Assembly: GCF_000349945.1 (NCBI RefSeq)
Contig: NC_020516.1
Location: forward strand, 3,906,001-3,970,000
Source of the DNA: Azoarcus sp. KH32C
GTDB taxonomy: Bacteria; Pseudomonadota; Gammaproteobacteria; Burkholderiales; Rhodocyclaceae
Direction: 5' to 3'
Length of the DNA: 64,000 nt
Numbering within the stretch: position 1 is the first letter of the stretch; every line of letters starts with the position of its first letter. The notes under the pieces were generated by a model. That model had not been told where the DNA came from. It saw nothing but the letters and a program-made list of their open reading frames with translations, and made no database searches. Both the position numbers and the translations under genes were made by a program. Below are positions 1-9,638 of this stretch, piece after piece.

Positions 1-382
1 CATGATGGCCGGGCGGGCGGACGGCACAGAACGCATTCTCGATCTCGCGCTTGAGCACGAGATCGGTCGCCAGCACGCCCGCACCCGCCGAGCGCAGCGC
101 CGCCTTCATCGTCCCGGGGCACATTGCCGTGTCCGGGTCGAGGTGGCGGATGCCATGCTCCGGCACGCTGGCATGGAGTTCGTCGACGTAGCTCGCCGGA
201 TGAACGCGCTGGATCTGCTCGGCGGTCGCGAGCGGCGCGTCGTAGAACGATAGGTAAAGGTCCAGCCCGGCCGCAATCAGCCGGTCGTTGATCGCAGCCA
301 GCCGATCGGCACATTCCGGGTGGAACGAGCCCATGTCGTGCAACCAGCAATCGCGATGCGTAATGAACGCCGTCGTCGTCAT
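1..382 (-). CDS. Histone deacetylase family protein (N-terminal part, cut by window edge)
   Basis: The minus strand from ATG at 382 is open to the window edge and gives 127 residues. The N-terminus begins MTTTAFITHRDCWLHDMGSF and the last visible residues are FCAVRPPGHH, the hallmark of the arginase/deacetylase fold (acetoin-utilisation and polyamine-deacetylase relatives) in which the His pair belongs to the zinc-dependent active site. The family hydrolyses N-acetyl or acetylpolyamine amides; the real substrate here cannot be told. The rest of the catalytic domain lies outside the window. It is divergent from the moxR operon, with about 140 bp between the two start codons that must hold both promoters; I see no convincing hexamers there. 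Confidence 0.85.
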   Translation of the reverse strand, partial: MTTTAFITHRDCWLHDMGSFHPECADRLAAINDRLIAAGLDLYLSFYDAPLATAEQIQRVHPASYVDELHASVPEHGIRHLDPDTAMCPGTMKAALRSAGAGVLATDLVLKREIENAFCAVRPPGHH

Positions 383-525
383 ATCCCCTCACACTCCCCC
401 GCGGCCGAACTTCTTCGCGCCACTGACATTCGAAGCGGCTTGCCGTCGGCATTCCGGGCATAGCCTGTTGATCTTTGTCGACTATTATCACCGCTTCCCG
501 GCCAATTTCACAGTACGCCTCCGCC

Positions 526-1442
<917 letters not shown>

Positions 1443-1443
<1 letters not shown>

Positions 1444-2420
1444 TGCGCGCATTGCGCAATCGACTACGCCCCCTCATCGATCGCTGGCTCTTTCGCATCG
1501 GCCCGCCCGAGCACGCGCCGATCGTGCTGCGCCAACGGCGGATCTTCGTCCTGCCGACGCGGAGCGGGATCGTGTTCGCCCTCGCGCTCGCCGTCATGCT
1601 GCTCGCGTCGATCAACTACAACCTCAGCCTCGGATTCGGCCTCGTCTTCCTCATTGCCGGCGTCGCGGTGGCGAGCATCGTGCATGCCTTTCGCAACCTC
1701 TTGCACCTGTCGCTGAGCCCGGGCCGCGCCGACCCCGTCTTCGCGGGCGACACGGCACACTTTACGCTGCTCCTCGCGAACACGCGTGCGGCCACCCGCC
1801 CGGGCCTGCGATGCAGCACCCGAACGGGCGCAACCGCGCTCGATCTCGGCCCCTCGCAAACCGCGGAAGTCACGCTCGCGCTGGCAGTGCCGACCCGTGG
1901 CTGGCACCGTCCCGGCCGCGTGGTCATCGAAACGACCTACCCCTTGGGCCTGATCCGCGCATGGAGCATCGTCACGCCGGAGATCCGCTGCCTCGCCTAT
2001 CCGGCGCCGGAAGCGGATCCTCCTGCCCTTCCTCAAGGCGCGGCCGACAAATCGGGCGGACGGCGCAGCGGCCTCGGCGACGACGACTTCGCCGGGCTGC
2101 GCCCGCATCGCGTATCGGACTCACCGCGCCATGTCGCCTGGAAGAACGTCGCGCGCGGCGGGCCGATGCTCACCAAGGAATTCGCAGGGGCCGAAGGCGG
2201 GAGCGTCGATCTCGACTGGCACGACCTCCCCACAGGCCTGGACGTCGAGCACCGGCTCTCACGCCTCACCGCCTGGGTACTCGCGGCCAGCGTCGCCGGC
2301 CGTCCCTTCGCGCTGAGCCTTCCGCACTGGAGGGCCCCCGCGTCGAGCGACGCCCGTCACGTTTCAAACTGCCTGCGCCAGCTTGCCCTTTACGGTCTGC
2401 CGGAGCGCGACGATGAATAG
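1443..2420 (+). CDS. DUF58 domain-containing membrane protein
   Basis: A 325-residue protein with two hydrophobic segments near the N-terminus (about residues 38-80), then a soluble region with the DUF58 signature near residues 205-250, where the GDDDFAGLRPHRVSDSPRHVAWKN region is easily recognised by its G-D-D-D-F, R-x-Y/H and W-K motifs. DUF58 proteins occur as partners of MoxR ATPases and are thought to have a vWA-like fold; the biochemical role is not established. It overlaps both neighbours by short coupling overlaps (1 nt with moxR, 8 nt with the transglutaminase gene), so the three are one operon. Confidence 0.85.
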
Positions 2421-4359
2421 GGCGCCCGACCTGCCGCACACGTGCCGCTATTGGCTAGTCGGCAGCATCGCGGTCACGATCGCCCCCCATGCCGAGCATT
2501 TCCCGATCTGGCTGCTCGGTCTGTGCGCGAGCCTTCTTCTGGCGCAGGCCATGATCGTCCGCCGCGGCAATCCGCCGCCCCACCGACTTCTACTGGCGCT
2601 CGTCGCCCTCGTCGCGAGCATCGGGGTCAAGCTGCAGTTCGATCACTTCTTCGGAAAGGATCCCGGCGTCGCCCTGCTCGCCGTATTGCTGAGCCTCAAG
2701 CAACTGGAGAGCCGCACAGGCCGCGACCTGCATGCGGCCGTGCTGCTGAGCTACTTCCTGCAGGTGTCGCTCTTCCTGTACGACCAGACCCCGCTCGTCG
2801 GACTGCTGGCCGTCGTCGGTACGCTGCTGTCGACGGTGACCTTGCTCAGCCTCCAGGCGCCGCGCGAGCCGGTCGTGGCGCAACTGCGCACCGGGGCCGT
2901 GTTGCTCGCCCAGGGCCTGCCATTCATGCTCGTCCTGTTCCTCCTGTTTCCCCGCATCCAGGGCCCTTTATGGGGACTGCCGAACGACGCCTACAGCGGC
3001 ACCACAGGCCTATCAGACACGATGGCCCCCGGCTCCATCGCCGAACTGAGCCAGTCCGACGCAATCGCCTTCCGGGCCGCCTTCCGGGAGCGGCCGCCCC
3101 CGCCCGCGCAGCGATACTGGCGCGGCCCCGTCCTGACACTGTTCGACGGGCGCACTTGGCGTCAAGCGAGTAGCCCGGTCCTGCCAGCGCCCGCCTACCA
3201 GCCCAGCGGCCCGACCTACGACTATCGCCTGACGCTGGAACCGCACAACCAGAACTGGTTGCTCGCGCTCGAATATCCGGGCCCCGGGATCGATCGGGCA
3301 CGCTACACGGCCGACCTGCGCCTCCTCACGACCGAAGCGGTGCGCCAGCGCGCCGGCTTCGACCTCCGCGCGTATCCGGAAACCCGCCCTGGCCTCATAG
3401 AGGACGCCCGCGTACTGGCATTCGCGCGGCAACTGCCCGACGGTTTCAATCCCCGCAGCCGCGCCCTCGCACAGGAACTGGCGCGCCGCGCCGCAAGCGA
3501 TCAGGCAATCGTCGACGCCGCAGTCACCTATCTGCGGCGTGCCTCGCTCGCCTACACGCTGACGCCCCCGGTCCTCGGCACCCACACGGTCGACGAATTC
3601 CTCTTCGACACGCGGCGCGGCTTCTGCGAGCACTTCGCCTCGGCCTTCGTCTTCCTGATGCGGGCCGCTGGCGTCCCGGCGCGTGTCGTCACGGGCTACC
3701 AGGGCGGCGAAATCAATCCTGTCGACGGCACGCTCGTCGTCCGTCAATCCGACGCCCACGCGTGGGCCGAAGTCTGGCTGCGCGGGCGGGGCTGGGTGCG
3801 CGTCGATCCGACGGCACTGGCCGCCCCGCGGCGACTGGACAGCGGGCTCGCCGACGCCCTGTCGGACCTCGACGGCCTGCCGTTGCTGATGCGCCCGGAG
3901 CTCTCCTGGCTGCGGAGCATCCGCCATCGCTGGGACGCACTGTCCAATACCTGGAACCAGTGGGTGCTCGGCTACAACCCTGACCGACAACGCGAATTTC
4001 TCGCCGGCATCGGCGTTCGGCAACCCGACTGGAAGGCATTCGGCGGCCTGCTGGGAGCCAGCGCCGGCACGCTGATGCTTCTTCTGTTCGCCTGGGCCTA
4101 TCTGCAGCGCCCCAACCGCGACGCACTCGATCGTGCATGGATGGACTTCAGCCGCAAACTCGCGAAACGGGGGATTTCGCGGCATCCGTGGGAAGGACCG
4201 AGAGACTACGGCCTGCGCGCCGCACGCGCCCTGCCGGCAAACGCGGCGGAGTTGCAGGAAATAGCTGACGTCTACGCGCGGCTGCGCTATGGTGCGCGCC
4301 ACGACGCAAACGCCACCCGCAAGCTCGCCAAACGCATCCGGAGACTGAAGTTCAAATGA
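2413..4359 (+). CDS. tgpA: Transglutaminase-like membrane protein (DUF3488, TgpA type)
   Basis: A 648-residue inner-membrane protein with several N-terminal transmembrane helices (roughly residues 10-190, DUF3488 region), a periplasmic transglutaminase core and a further helix near residue 560. The catalytic triad is visible: Cys in RRGFCEHFASAFVFL, His in DAHAWAEVWL and Asp in VRVDPTA. The start ATG 2413 overlaps the stop of the DUF58 gene by 8 nt; an in-frame TTG at 2383 is less likely. P. aeruginosa TgpA, of similar size and in a moxR-DUF58 operon, is essential and periplasmic, but its substrate is unknown. Adjacency to mltB suggests work on the cell envelope (inference). Confidence 0.87.
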   Translation: MNRAPDLPHTCRYWLVGSIAVTIAPHAEHFPIWLLGLCASLLLAQAMIVRRGNPPPHRLLLALVALVASIGVKLQFDHFFGKDPGVALLAVLLSLKQLESRTGRDLHAAVLLSYFLQVSLFLYDQTPLVGLLAVVGTLLSTVTLLSLQAPREPVVAQLRTGAVLLAQGLPFMLVLFLLFPRIQGPLWGLPNDAYSGTTGLSDTMAPGSIAELSQSDAIAFRAAFRERPPPPAQRYWRGPVLTLFDGRTWRQASSPVLPAPAYQPSGPTYDYRLTLEPHNQNWLLALEYPGPGIDRARYTADLRLLTTEAVRQRAGFDLRAYPETRPGLIEDARVLAFARQLPDGFNPRSRALAQELARRAASDQAIVDAAVTYLRRASLAYTLTPPVLGTHTVDEFLFDTRRGFCEHFASAFVFLMRAAGVPARVVTGYQGGEINPVDGTLVVRQSDAHAWAEVWLRGRGWVRVDPTALAAPRRLDSGLADALSDLDGLPLLMRPELSWLRSIRHRWDALSNTWNQWVLGYNPDRQREFLAGIGVRQPDWKAFGGLLGASAGTLMLLLFAWAYLQRPNRDALDRAWMDFSRKLAKRGISRHPWEGPRDYGLRAARALPANAAELQEIADVYARLRYGARHDANATRKLAKRIRRLKFK

Positions 4360-5369
4360 AGTCCGCCATCACCGCCGCCCTCCTGGTGCTCGCATTACTC
4401 GCCCAACCGAGCCAGGCCGGCGCATCCTATGCGCAGCGGGATGAAGGCATGGCGTTTGCGAAGGAAATGCAGGAGAAGCACGGCTTCGACCAGGCACAGA
4501 TCCTCGCCGCGCTCGATCGCGCCCATTTCGACGCACGCGTGATCCGCCTCATCAAGCCGCCCGCAACGCCCACAGCGCGCTCCTGGCAGCGCTACCGTGC
4601 GCGCTTCCTTGAGTCCGCGCGCATCAACAGCGGGATCGCCTTCTGGCACGAAAACGAGGCGACGCTGCAGGCGGCGAGCGACCGCTACGGCGTCCCGCCG
4701 GAAATCGTCGCCGCGATCATCGGCGTCGAAACCTACTACGGGCGCAACGCCGGCAATTTCGAACTCGTTTCGGCGCTGGCCACACTGGCCTTCGACTATC
4801 CTCCGCGCGCGTCCCTTTTCCAGCGCGAACTCGAAAACCTCTTCCTTCTCGCACGCGAGCAGGGCCGCGACCCCTTCAGCTACTACGGCTCCTACGCAGG
4901 CGCGCTCGGCTATCCCCAGTTCCTGCCGAGCAGTATCCGCAATTTCGCCGTCGACTTCGATGGCGACGGCCATATCGACATCGACCAGAACCCGACCGAC
5001 GCGATCGGCAGCGTCGCGAACTACCTGTCGAGCCACGGCTGGGTGCGAGGCGAACCGGTCGCGAGCCCGGCGCTGGTGGCTCCGACAACCGACACGCAGC
5101 CCTTGATCAATGCCGGCATCGAACCGACGATCACGCCCGAACAGCTTGCCGCCGCCGGTATCACCCCCGTCAGGGACCAGACGGGCGCCCCCGCGACGCT
5201 CGTCGACCTGGCGACCCCGGGAGAAGGCATCGAATACTGGCTCGGTTACCGGAATTTCTACGTCATCACGCGCTACAACAAGAGCAGCTTCTATGCGATG
5301 GCCGTGTTCCAGCTCGCGCAGGCGCTCCGTGACAACTTCGTCCCGGGCAGCCAGCCGGCCGGCAACTGA
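4356..5369 (+). CDS. mltB: Lytic murein transglycosylase B
   Basis: A 337-residue MltB-family lytic transglycosylase, which cleaves the MurNAc-GlcNAc bond of peptidoglycan to give 1,6-anhydro ends. A signal peptide is clear (hydrophobic run ending QPSQAGA, no lipobox Cys, so soluble periplasmic rather than a lipoprotein). The catalytic Glu is in IIGVETYYGR, followed by the family motifs YAGALGYPQFLPSS and the FDGDGHIDI loop, which resembles the EF-hand-like site of Slt35. ATG 4356 overlaps the preceding stop by 4 nt (ATGA), so it is the last gene of the moxR-DUF58-tgpA-mltB operon. Its stop lies 7 nt from that of convergent rpoS. Confidence 0.93.
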   Translation: MKSAITAALLVLALLAQPSQAGASYAQRDEGMAFAKEMQEKHGFDQAQILAALDRAHFDARVIRLIKPPATPTARSWQRYRARFLESARINSGIAFWHENEATLQAASDRYGVPPEIVAAIIGVETYYGRNAGNFELVSALATLAFDYPPRASLFQRELENLFLLAREQGRDPFSYYGSYAGALGYPQFLPSSIRNFAVDFDGDGHIDIDQNPTDAIGSVANYLSSHGWVRGEPVASPALVAPTTDTQPLINAGIEPTITPEQLAAAGITPVRDQTGAPATLVDLATPGEGIEYWLGYRNFYVITRYNKSSFYAMAVFQLAQALRDNFVPGSQPAGN

Positions 5370-5376
5370 GGACCTC

Positions 5377-6312
5377 TCAGAGCAGTTCGTCGCGTGAAAT
5401 GCCGCGACGCTTGACGGTGCGGCGCAACTGGCCCAGCGCCTCGAGCTGGATCTGCCGCACCCGCTCGCGCGTCAGCGACAATTGTGAGGCAAGCTCTTCC
5501 AGCGTCATGACCTCGCACTCGTCGAGGCCGTAGCGGTGACGGATCACGAGACGCTGTTTTTCATTCAGCGTCCCGATCCATTCCTGGATCAGCTCCTCGA
5601 CCTCGCTATCCTGAATGCGTACATCGGGCGCTGTCGCCTGCTCGTCGGCCAAGGATTCGCCGATCGAAAGCGTTGGATCGATCTCCAGCGGCGCGTCGAG
5701 CGAGGCCGTATGCTCGCTCAAGGCTAGGATCGCCCTGACATCTTCGACCGGCTTGTCCAGCTTCTGGGCAACCTGTTCGAGCGTGAATTCCCCGTTGCCC
5801 GAAGCTTCCAGGCTCCGCTGCGCCCGCAACACCTGGTTGAGTTCCTTCACCACGTGGACTGGCAAGCGAATCGTGCGCGACTGATTCATGATCGCGCGCT
5901 CGATGTTCTGGCGGATCCACCAGGTGGCATAGGTCGAGAATCGGAAACCGCGCGCCGGGTCGAATTTCTCCAGCGCGTGCATCAGGCCAAGATTGCCTTC
6001 CTCGACCAGATCCAGCAGCGGAATGCCGCGATTGAGGTAGTGTTTGGCGATATTGACGACGAGGCGCAGGTTGCGCTCGATCATCGTCTGACGGGCGGCA
6101 AAATCGCCCTCGCGCACGCGGCGCGCCAACAGCCCTTCCTCTTCTGCCGTCAGCAGCGGATTGGCGCCGATCTCGTTAAGGTAAATCTGGGTGACGTCGC
6201 TGAGAAACTCGTTCTCGAATACCGGAACGACCCGCTCGACGAACGCCTCCACTTCAGGCGGCAGATCCGGCTCCTGACTGTCGAGGTCGTCATGATTGGC
6301 CGGATCGTACAT
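5377..6312 (-). CDS. rpoS: RNA polymerase sigma factor RpoS
   Basis: A 311-residue sigma-70 family group 2 factor, the stationary-phase/general-stress sigma. Region 1.2 and 2 are intact (SDVTQIYLNEIG, then NLRLVVNIAKHYLNRG, and RFSTYATWWIRQNIERAI of regions 2.3-2.4), region 3 follows, and region 4.2 helix-turn-helix is LTRERVRQIQLEALGQLRR. It lacks the long acidic region 1.1 of RpoD. It follows nlpD after 9 nt, the standard proteobacterial nlpD-rpoS order; in other species the main rpoS promoter lies inside nlpD, which I cannot verify here. Confidence 0.96.
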   Translation of the reverse strand: MYDPANHDDLDSQEPDLPPEVEAFVERVVPVFENEFLSDVTQIYLNEIGANPLLTAEEEGLLARRVREGDFAARQTMIERNLRLVVNIAKHYLNRGIPLLDLVEEGNLGLMHALEKFDPARGFRFSTYATWWIRQNIERAIMNQSRTIRLPVHVVKELNQVLRAQRSLEASGNGEFTLEQVAQKLDKPVEDVRAILALSEHTASLDAPLEIDPTLSIGESLADEQATAPDVRIQDSEVEELIQEWIGTLNEKQRLVIRHRYGLDECEVMTLEELASQLSLTRERVRQIQLEALGQLRRTVKRRGISRDELL

Positions 6313-6321
6313 AGCCTCCTC

Positions 6322-7275
6322 TCAGCGTGGGGGAAGATACTTCAGAGGATCAACCGGCCGTCCCTGCTTGCGAATCTCGAAGTGCACCTTTGGCCGATCC
6401 GCATCGGTACTGCCGAGTTCTGCGATCTTCTGACCCTTCGTGACCGAATCACCTTCCTTGACCAACAACTGCTGGTTATGCGCATATGCAGTCAGGTAAT
6501 TCGCGTCATGTTTGATGATGACCAGTTTTCCATAGCCACGCAAGCCAGCCCCCGAATACACCACCTTGCCGCCCGCCGAGGCCAGAACGGGATCGCCCGG
6601 CTTGCCGGCAATGTCGACACCCTTGTTGGTCGCCTCGTCGAAGGTTCCGACCAACTGACCGTTCGCCGGCCACATCCAGGACGTCTCGCCCGCCGCCTTG
6701 TCCGGTTCCGGCACGGCGGGAGTCACCGGGGGCGGCGTCGGAACGACGTTCGCCTTCGGCCGCAACGACGCCCACACCTCGTCCGAATAGGGCTGCTTGC
6801 CGCCTCTCGGATCCTGCTTCAACCCGCCCGGCATCTCCCCACCGTTACGTCCGGGAACAACTTCGACGGGCTGGGTCACTGCAGGCACCGGCTGGGTCAC
6901 CGCAGGCACCGGTTGCGTCGCCGCACCGGTGGCTGCATTGCCGTTCGCCCCCGGCGGCACCACTCTCAGCACCTGACCGACCTGGATCTGATTTCGATCC
7001 GTAATCGAGTTCCACGCTGTGAGATCCTTCACAGTCACGCCATATTGACGTGCAATCCCCAACAGCGTGTCGCCGGGACGGACCACGTGCGTCCCTTCCT
7101 GCCGGATGGCCGGACCTGCCGCGCCTCCGGAGGATGGCAAGGCTTCCGTCGCCGGGGGCGTCGTGCTCTCGCGCACCGGAGCAGGCCGCGGGGCGGCGCA
7201 GCCCGTGAGGATGGCAGCGGTCACTGCAAAAGCGAGTCCAGCGCGCGAGGCGCGATTCTTCAATGAATCAATCAT
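6322..7275 (-). CDS. nlpD: Murein hydrolase activator NlpD (LysM + M23 domains)
   Basis: A 317-residue lipoprotein: the N-terminal signal ends in a lipobox (LTGCAAPRP), a LysM peptidoglycan-binding domain covers about residues 60-110 (HVVRPGDTLLGIARQYGV), a Pro/Gln/Val-rich linker with a 7-residue repeat follows, and the C-terminal third is an M23 LytM-type domain (NKGVDIAGKPGDPV, YGKLVIIKHD, KVHFEIRKQGRPVDP). The usual first zinc His of active M23 enzymes (HxGxD) reads NKGVD here, so the domain is degenerate, as in E. coli NlpD, which activates the amidase AmiC rather than cutting peptidoglycan itself. Start ATG overlaps the pcm stop by 4 nt. Confidence 0.93.
   Translation of the reverse strand: MIDSLKNRASRAGLAFAVTAAILTGCAAPRPAPVRESTTPPATEALPSSGGAAGPAIRQEGTHVVRPGDTLLGIARQYGVTVKDLTAWNSITDRNQIQVGQVLRVVPPGANGNAATGAATQPVPAVTQPVPAVTQPVEVVPGRNGGEMPGGLKQDPRGGKQPYSDEVWASLRPKANVVPTPPPVTPAVPEPDKAAGETSWMWPANGQLVGTFDEATNKGVDIAGKPGDPVLASAGGKVVYSGAGLRGYGKLVIIKHDANYLTAYAHNQQLLVKEGDSVTKGQKIAELGSTDADRPKVHFEIRKQGRPVDPLKYLPPR
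6869..6919. repeat. 21-bp tandem repeat inside nlpD
   Basis: Two 21-bp units at 6869-6889 and 6890-6910 differ at one base, and a third partial, diverged unit begins at 6911. They encode the peptide repeat VTQPVPA in the linker between the LysM and M23 domains of NlpD. The unit length keeps the reading frame, so copy number could vary without disrupting the gene. Confidence 0.8.
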
Positions 7276-7928
7276 TCCGTACCAGCCAACAAGGGAACGA
7301 ATCGCACGGCATCGAGACGAGTTTCCCTGAATACATTTCCTTGCCGTTCAATCAGCACAAGACGCTGCTCCCCTGCCCCTAACGGGATGATCAGGCGCCC
7401 GCCAGGCGCCAGTTGCTCCTTCAGCGACCCGGGGATGCTCGCAGCAGCAGCCGCGACAATAATGGTGTCATAAGGCGCAGCTTCCGGCAAACCCAGACTA
7501 CCGTCCACACATTTCAATCTCACATTAGGCAGGCGCAAGGGACGGAGGTTCTCACGCGCTATGTCCAGTAACGGCCGAATGCGCTCGACGGAATACACCT
7601 CGGTCGCCACAAACGACAGCACGGCCGCCTGATAACCACAACCCGCCCCAACCTCGAGCGTCTTACCGAGCTCACGTCCCGCCCGCAGTAATTCGATCAT
7701 CCGGGCGACGACGAGCGGCTGCGAAATGGTCTGCTGGTAACCGATCGGCAGCGCCGTGTCGTCGTAGGCGCTGTACGCCAAGCCCTCCTCGACGAAGGCA
7801 TGCCGCGGCACCTGCATCATCGCGGCCAGGACCTTTTCATCACGGACCCCCTGCGCCCGCAGCCGTTCGACCATGCGAGCCCTCGCGCGGACCGCGGCCT
7901 GAGCCGGATCGGCGCGCCGCACCATCAT
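7272..7928 (-). CDS. pcm: Protein-L-isoaspartate O-methyltransferase
   Basis: A 218-residue SAM-dependent methyltransferase that methylates L-isoaspartyl residues so that damaged proteins can be repaired. The family signature is complete: IGYQQTISQPLVVARMIELL near residue 65 and the SAM-binding LEVGAGCGYQAAVLS. ATG 7928 overlaps the surE stop by 4 nt (ATGA) and gives a length near that of E. coli Pcm (208); a GTG at 7940 inside surE would add four residues. Order surE-pcm-nlpD-rpoS is the usual proteobacterial stress cluster. Confidence 0.94.
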   Translation of the reverse strand: MMVRRADPAQAAVRARARMVERLRAQGVRDEKVLAAMMQVPRHAFVEEGLAYSAYDDTALPIGYQQTISQPLVVARMIELLRAGRELGKTLEVGAGCGYQAAVLSFVATEVYSVERIRPLLDIARENLRPLRLPNVRLKCVDGSLGLPEAAPYDTIIVAAAAASIPGSLKEQLAPGGRLIIPLGAGEQRLVLIERQGNVFRETRLDAVRFVPLLAGTE

Positions 7929-8668
7929 CGGGTCAGCCACTCTGAAACACCCGGAATAAGACTGTTGTGTGTGAGGTCGATCTGCAGCGGCGTGATCGAC
8001 ACGAAGCCTTCGGCGACCGCGTGAAAGTCGGTGCCCTCGCCCGCGTCGGCCGCCTGGCCTGCCGCCCCGACCCAGTACACGGTCTCGTTGCGCGGCGTCA
8101 CGCTGCGAATCACCGGTTCAGCCTTGTGGCGCTTGCCGAGCCTCGTGACACGCTGCCCGCGCAGTTCCTCGTAGGGCCGATCGGGGACATTCACGTTGAG
8201 CAGAACAGGCTGGCGAAACGGTTGGCGCGTGAAGCGTGTCGCCAGATCCCGCGCGACGCGTGCCGCGGCGGAGAAATCGCTGGCGTTCTTGCTGACAAGC
8301 GAAATCGCGATCGAGGGCACGCCGAGCAGAAAGCCTTCCGTCGCCGCCGCCACCGTTCCGGAATAGATCGTGTCGTCGCCCATGTTGGCGCCGTGATTGA
8401 TACCCGACACCACCATGTCCGGCAGATAGTCGAGCATTCCGGTCACCGCCAGATGCACGCAGTCGGTCGGCGTACCGTTCACGAAGTGAAAGCCGTTTGC
8501 AGCCCGGCGCAAGGACAGCGGCCGATCGAGGGTCAGGGAATTGCTCGCGCCGCTCCGGTCGCGTTCGGGCGCGACCACGGTCACATCGCCGACCTCGGCC
8601 AGGGCCTCCGCGAGTGCGGCGATGCCCGGAGCGAAATAACCATCGTCGTTGCTGACCAGAATGCGCAT
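7925..8668 (-). CDS. surE: 5'/3'-nucleotidase SurE
   Basis: A 247-residue SurE, a divalent-metal-dependent phosphatase acting on nucleoside monophosphates and short polyphosphate. The N-terminal metal site is MRILVSNDDGY (Asp8-Asp9 pair), followed by a conserved Ser/Asn region (RDRSGASNSLTL) and VVSGINHGANMGDDTIYSGTV, which holds the second metal and substrate residues. It is the first gene of the surE-pcm-nlpD-rpoS unit. Upstream on the minus strand a TATGCT/TAAGAT pair around 8732-8743 could be its -10 region. Confidence 0.95.
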   Translation of the reverse strand: MRILVSNDDGYFAPGIAALAEALAEVGDVTVVAPERDRSGASNSLTLDRPLSLRRAANGFHFVNGTPTDCVHLAVTGMLDYLPDMVVSGINHGANMGDDTIYSGTVAAATEGFLLGVPSIAISLVSKNASDFSAAARVARDLATRFTRQPFRQPVLLNVNVPDRPYEELRGQRVTRLGKRHKAEPVIRSVTPRNETVYWVGAAGQAADAGEGTDFHAVAEGFVSITPLQIDLTHNSLIPGVSEWLTR

Positions 8669-8731
8669 TGATTCTTCCGTTCAGAGTGATACAAACCGCA
8701 CCGCCACCCCGACGATGTGGGGAAGCGGGTC

Positions 8732-8743
8732 ATCTTAGCATAC
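8732..8743 (-). promoter_or_regulatory. Possible -10 region of the surE operon
   Basis: Read on the minus strand, the sequence is TATGCTAAGAT, two overlapping -10-like hexamers about 65-75 nt before the surE ATG. I find no good -35 at the right distance, so this is a weak call. The region 8669-8787 otherwise holds no gene. Confidence 0.3.
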
Positions 8744-8787
8744 TGAGCCGCCACACCTTGCGCCTCAGAGGACGAGACGCAAGGCGG

Positions 8788-8815
8788 AAAAAACAAAACC
8801 GGCCAGCGGCCGGTT
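8788..8815 (-). terminator. Rho-independent terminator after tRNA-Pro
   Basis: On the minus strand the hairpin AAACCGGCCgctGGCCGGTTTT is followed by a run of T (TTGTTTTTT). It lies 13 nt beyond the CCA end of tRNA-Pro and so closes that transcript, and perhaps the upstream ihfA/merR unit. Confidence 0.85.
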
Positions 8816-8827
8816 TCATTGTTTTTT

Positions 8828-8905
<78 letters not shown>

Positions 8906-8916
8906 CACAAGCGCAC

Positions 8917-8922
8917 ATTATA
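8917..8922 (-). promoter_or_regulatory. -10 element of tRNA-Pro
   Basis: A perfect TATAAT on the minus strand lies 12 nt upstream of the mature 5' end of tRNA-Pro. The -35 is poor, so activation or a leader processed by RNase P is possible. This suggests the tRNA has its own promoter apart from the upstream merR gene. Confidence 0.6.
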
Positions 8923-8952
8923 GCACCGATTCTTTTTTTTACCAGCCGTTCA

Positions 8953-9336
8953 TCACATCTTCAGTTGTTCGAGGGTCGCGACGATTTCCGCGCGCACCGA
9001 TGCGAGCAAACTCCGCAATTGCTCCGCCTCGTTCGCCTGCTCCTGCTCCTGGATCGCCGTTTCGCCAAGCTTGTTGCGCGCGCCCGAGATGGTGAAGCCT
9101 TCGTCATACAGCAGCTCGCGAATCCGACGCACGAGCAGCACCTCATGGTGCTGGTAATAGCGCCGGTTACCCCGGCGCTTCACCGGCTTGAGCTGGGTGA
9201 ATTCCTGCTCCCAGTAGCGCAGCACATGCGGCTTCACCGCGCACAGCTCGCTGACCTCGCCAATCGTGAAATAGCGCTTCGCCGGAATCGGCGGCAGCGG
9301 ACCGGAAACGGCCTCGTTATGGCTGCTTGCTTGCAT
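8953..9336 (-). CDS. MerR-family transcriptional regulator
   Basis: A 127-residue regulator with an N-terminal winged-helix MerR DNA-binding domain (YFTIGEVSELCAVKPHVLRY, then RRGNRRYYQHHEVLLVRRI, residues about 20-85) and a Gln/Glu-rich coiled-coil tail (EQEQANEAEQ). There is no C-terminal metal- or drug-binding domain. A protein of this kind directly downstream of ihfA is common in beta- and gammaproteobacteria, but its target is not known. Its ATG lies inside the last codons of ihfA (20-nt overlap), so the two are translated from one message. Confidence 0.88.
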   Translation of the reverse strand: MQASSHNEAVSGPLPPIPAKRYFTIGEVSELCAVKPHVLRYWEQEFTQLKPVKRRGNRRYYQHHEVLLVRRIRELLYDEGFTISGARNKLGETAIQEQEQANEAEQLRSLLASVRAEIVATLEQLKM

Positions 9337-9634
9337 CGCTCAACTGCTCCACTGCCGCCTTCAGCTTCTGGCTGGCGTGAAAGGTTACGACTCGCCTGGC
9401 AGTGATCGGAATCTCTTCGCCGGTCTTCGGATTGCGTCCCGGCCGCTGCGGCTTGTCCCGCAGCTGAAAATTGCCGAAGCCCGACAACTTGACGGACTCG
9501 CCCTGCTCGAGAGCGAGCCGGATCTCCTCGAAGAAGCCCTCCACCATATCCTTGGCTTCACGCTTGTTCAGGCCGACCCGCTCGAAGAGCAGATCGGCCA
9601 GTTCGGCCTTGGTCAACGTAGCACTTATATTCAT
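9317..9634 (-). CDS. ihfA: Integration host factor subunit alpha
   Basis: A 105-residue HU/IHF-family protein that forms the DNA-bending heterodimer IHF with IhfB, which is also encoded in this window. The conserved beta-arm is GRNPKTGEEIPI, containing the Pro that intercalates into DNA, after the helical start TKAELADLLFERVGL. The start at 9634 (MNISATLTKAEL) fits the family; an upstream in-frame extension would run into pheT. It begins 4 nt after the pheT stop, the standard pheST-ihfA order. Confidence 0.95.
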   Translation of the reverse strand: MNISATLTKAELADLLFERVGLNKREAKDMVEGFFEEIRLALEQGESVKLSGFGNFQLRDKPQRPGRNPKTGEEIPITARRVVTFHASQKLKAAVEQLSDASKQP

Positions 9635-9638
9635 TCCC

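Noticed and set aside
475..525. TTG start for moxR at 475
   Set aside because: The extra 17 residues (STIITASRPISQYASA) are unlike the family N-terminus and have no SD; ATG 526 is preferred.
7929..7940. GTG start for pcm at 7940
   Set aside because: ATG 7928 gives the usual ATGA overlap with surE and a family-typical length.
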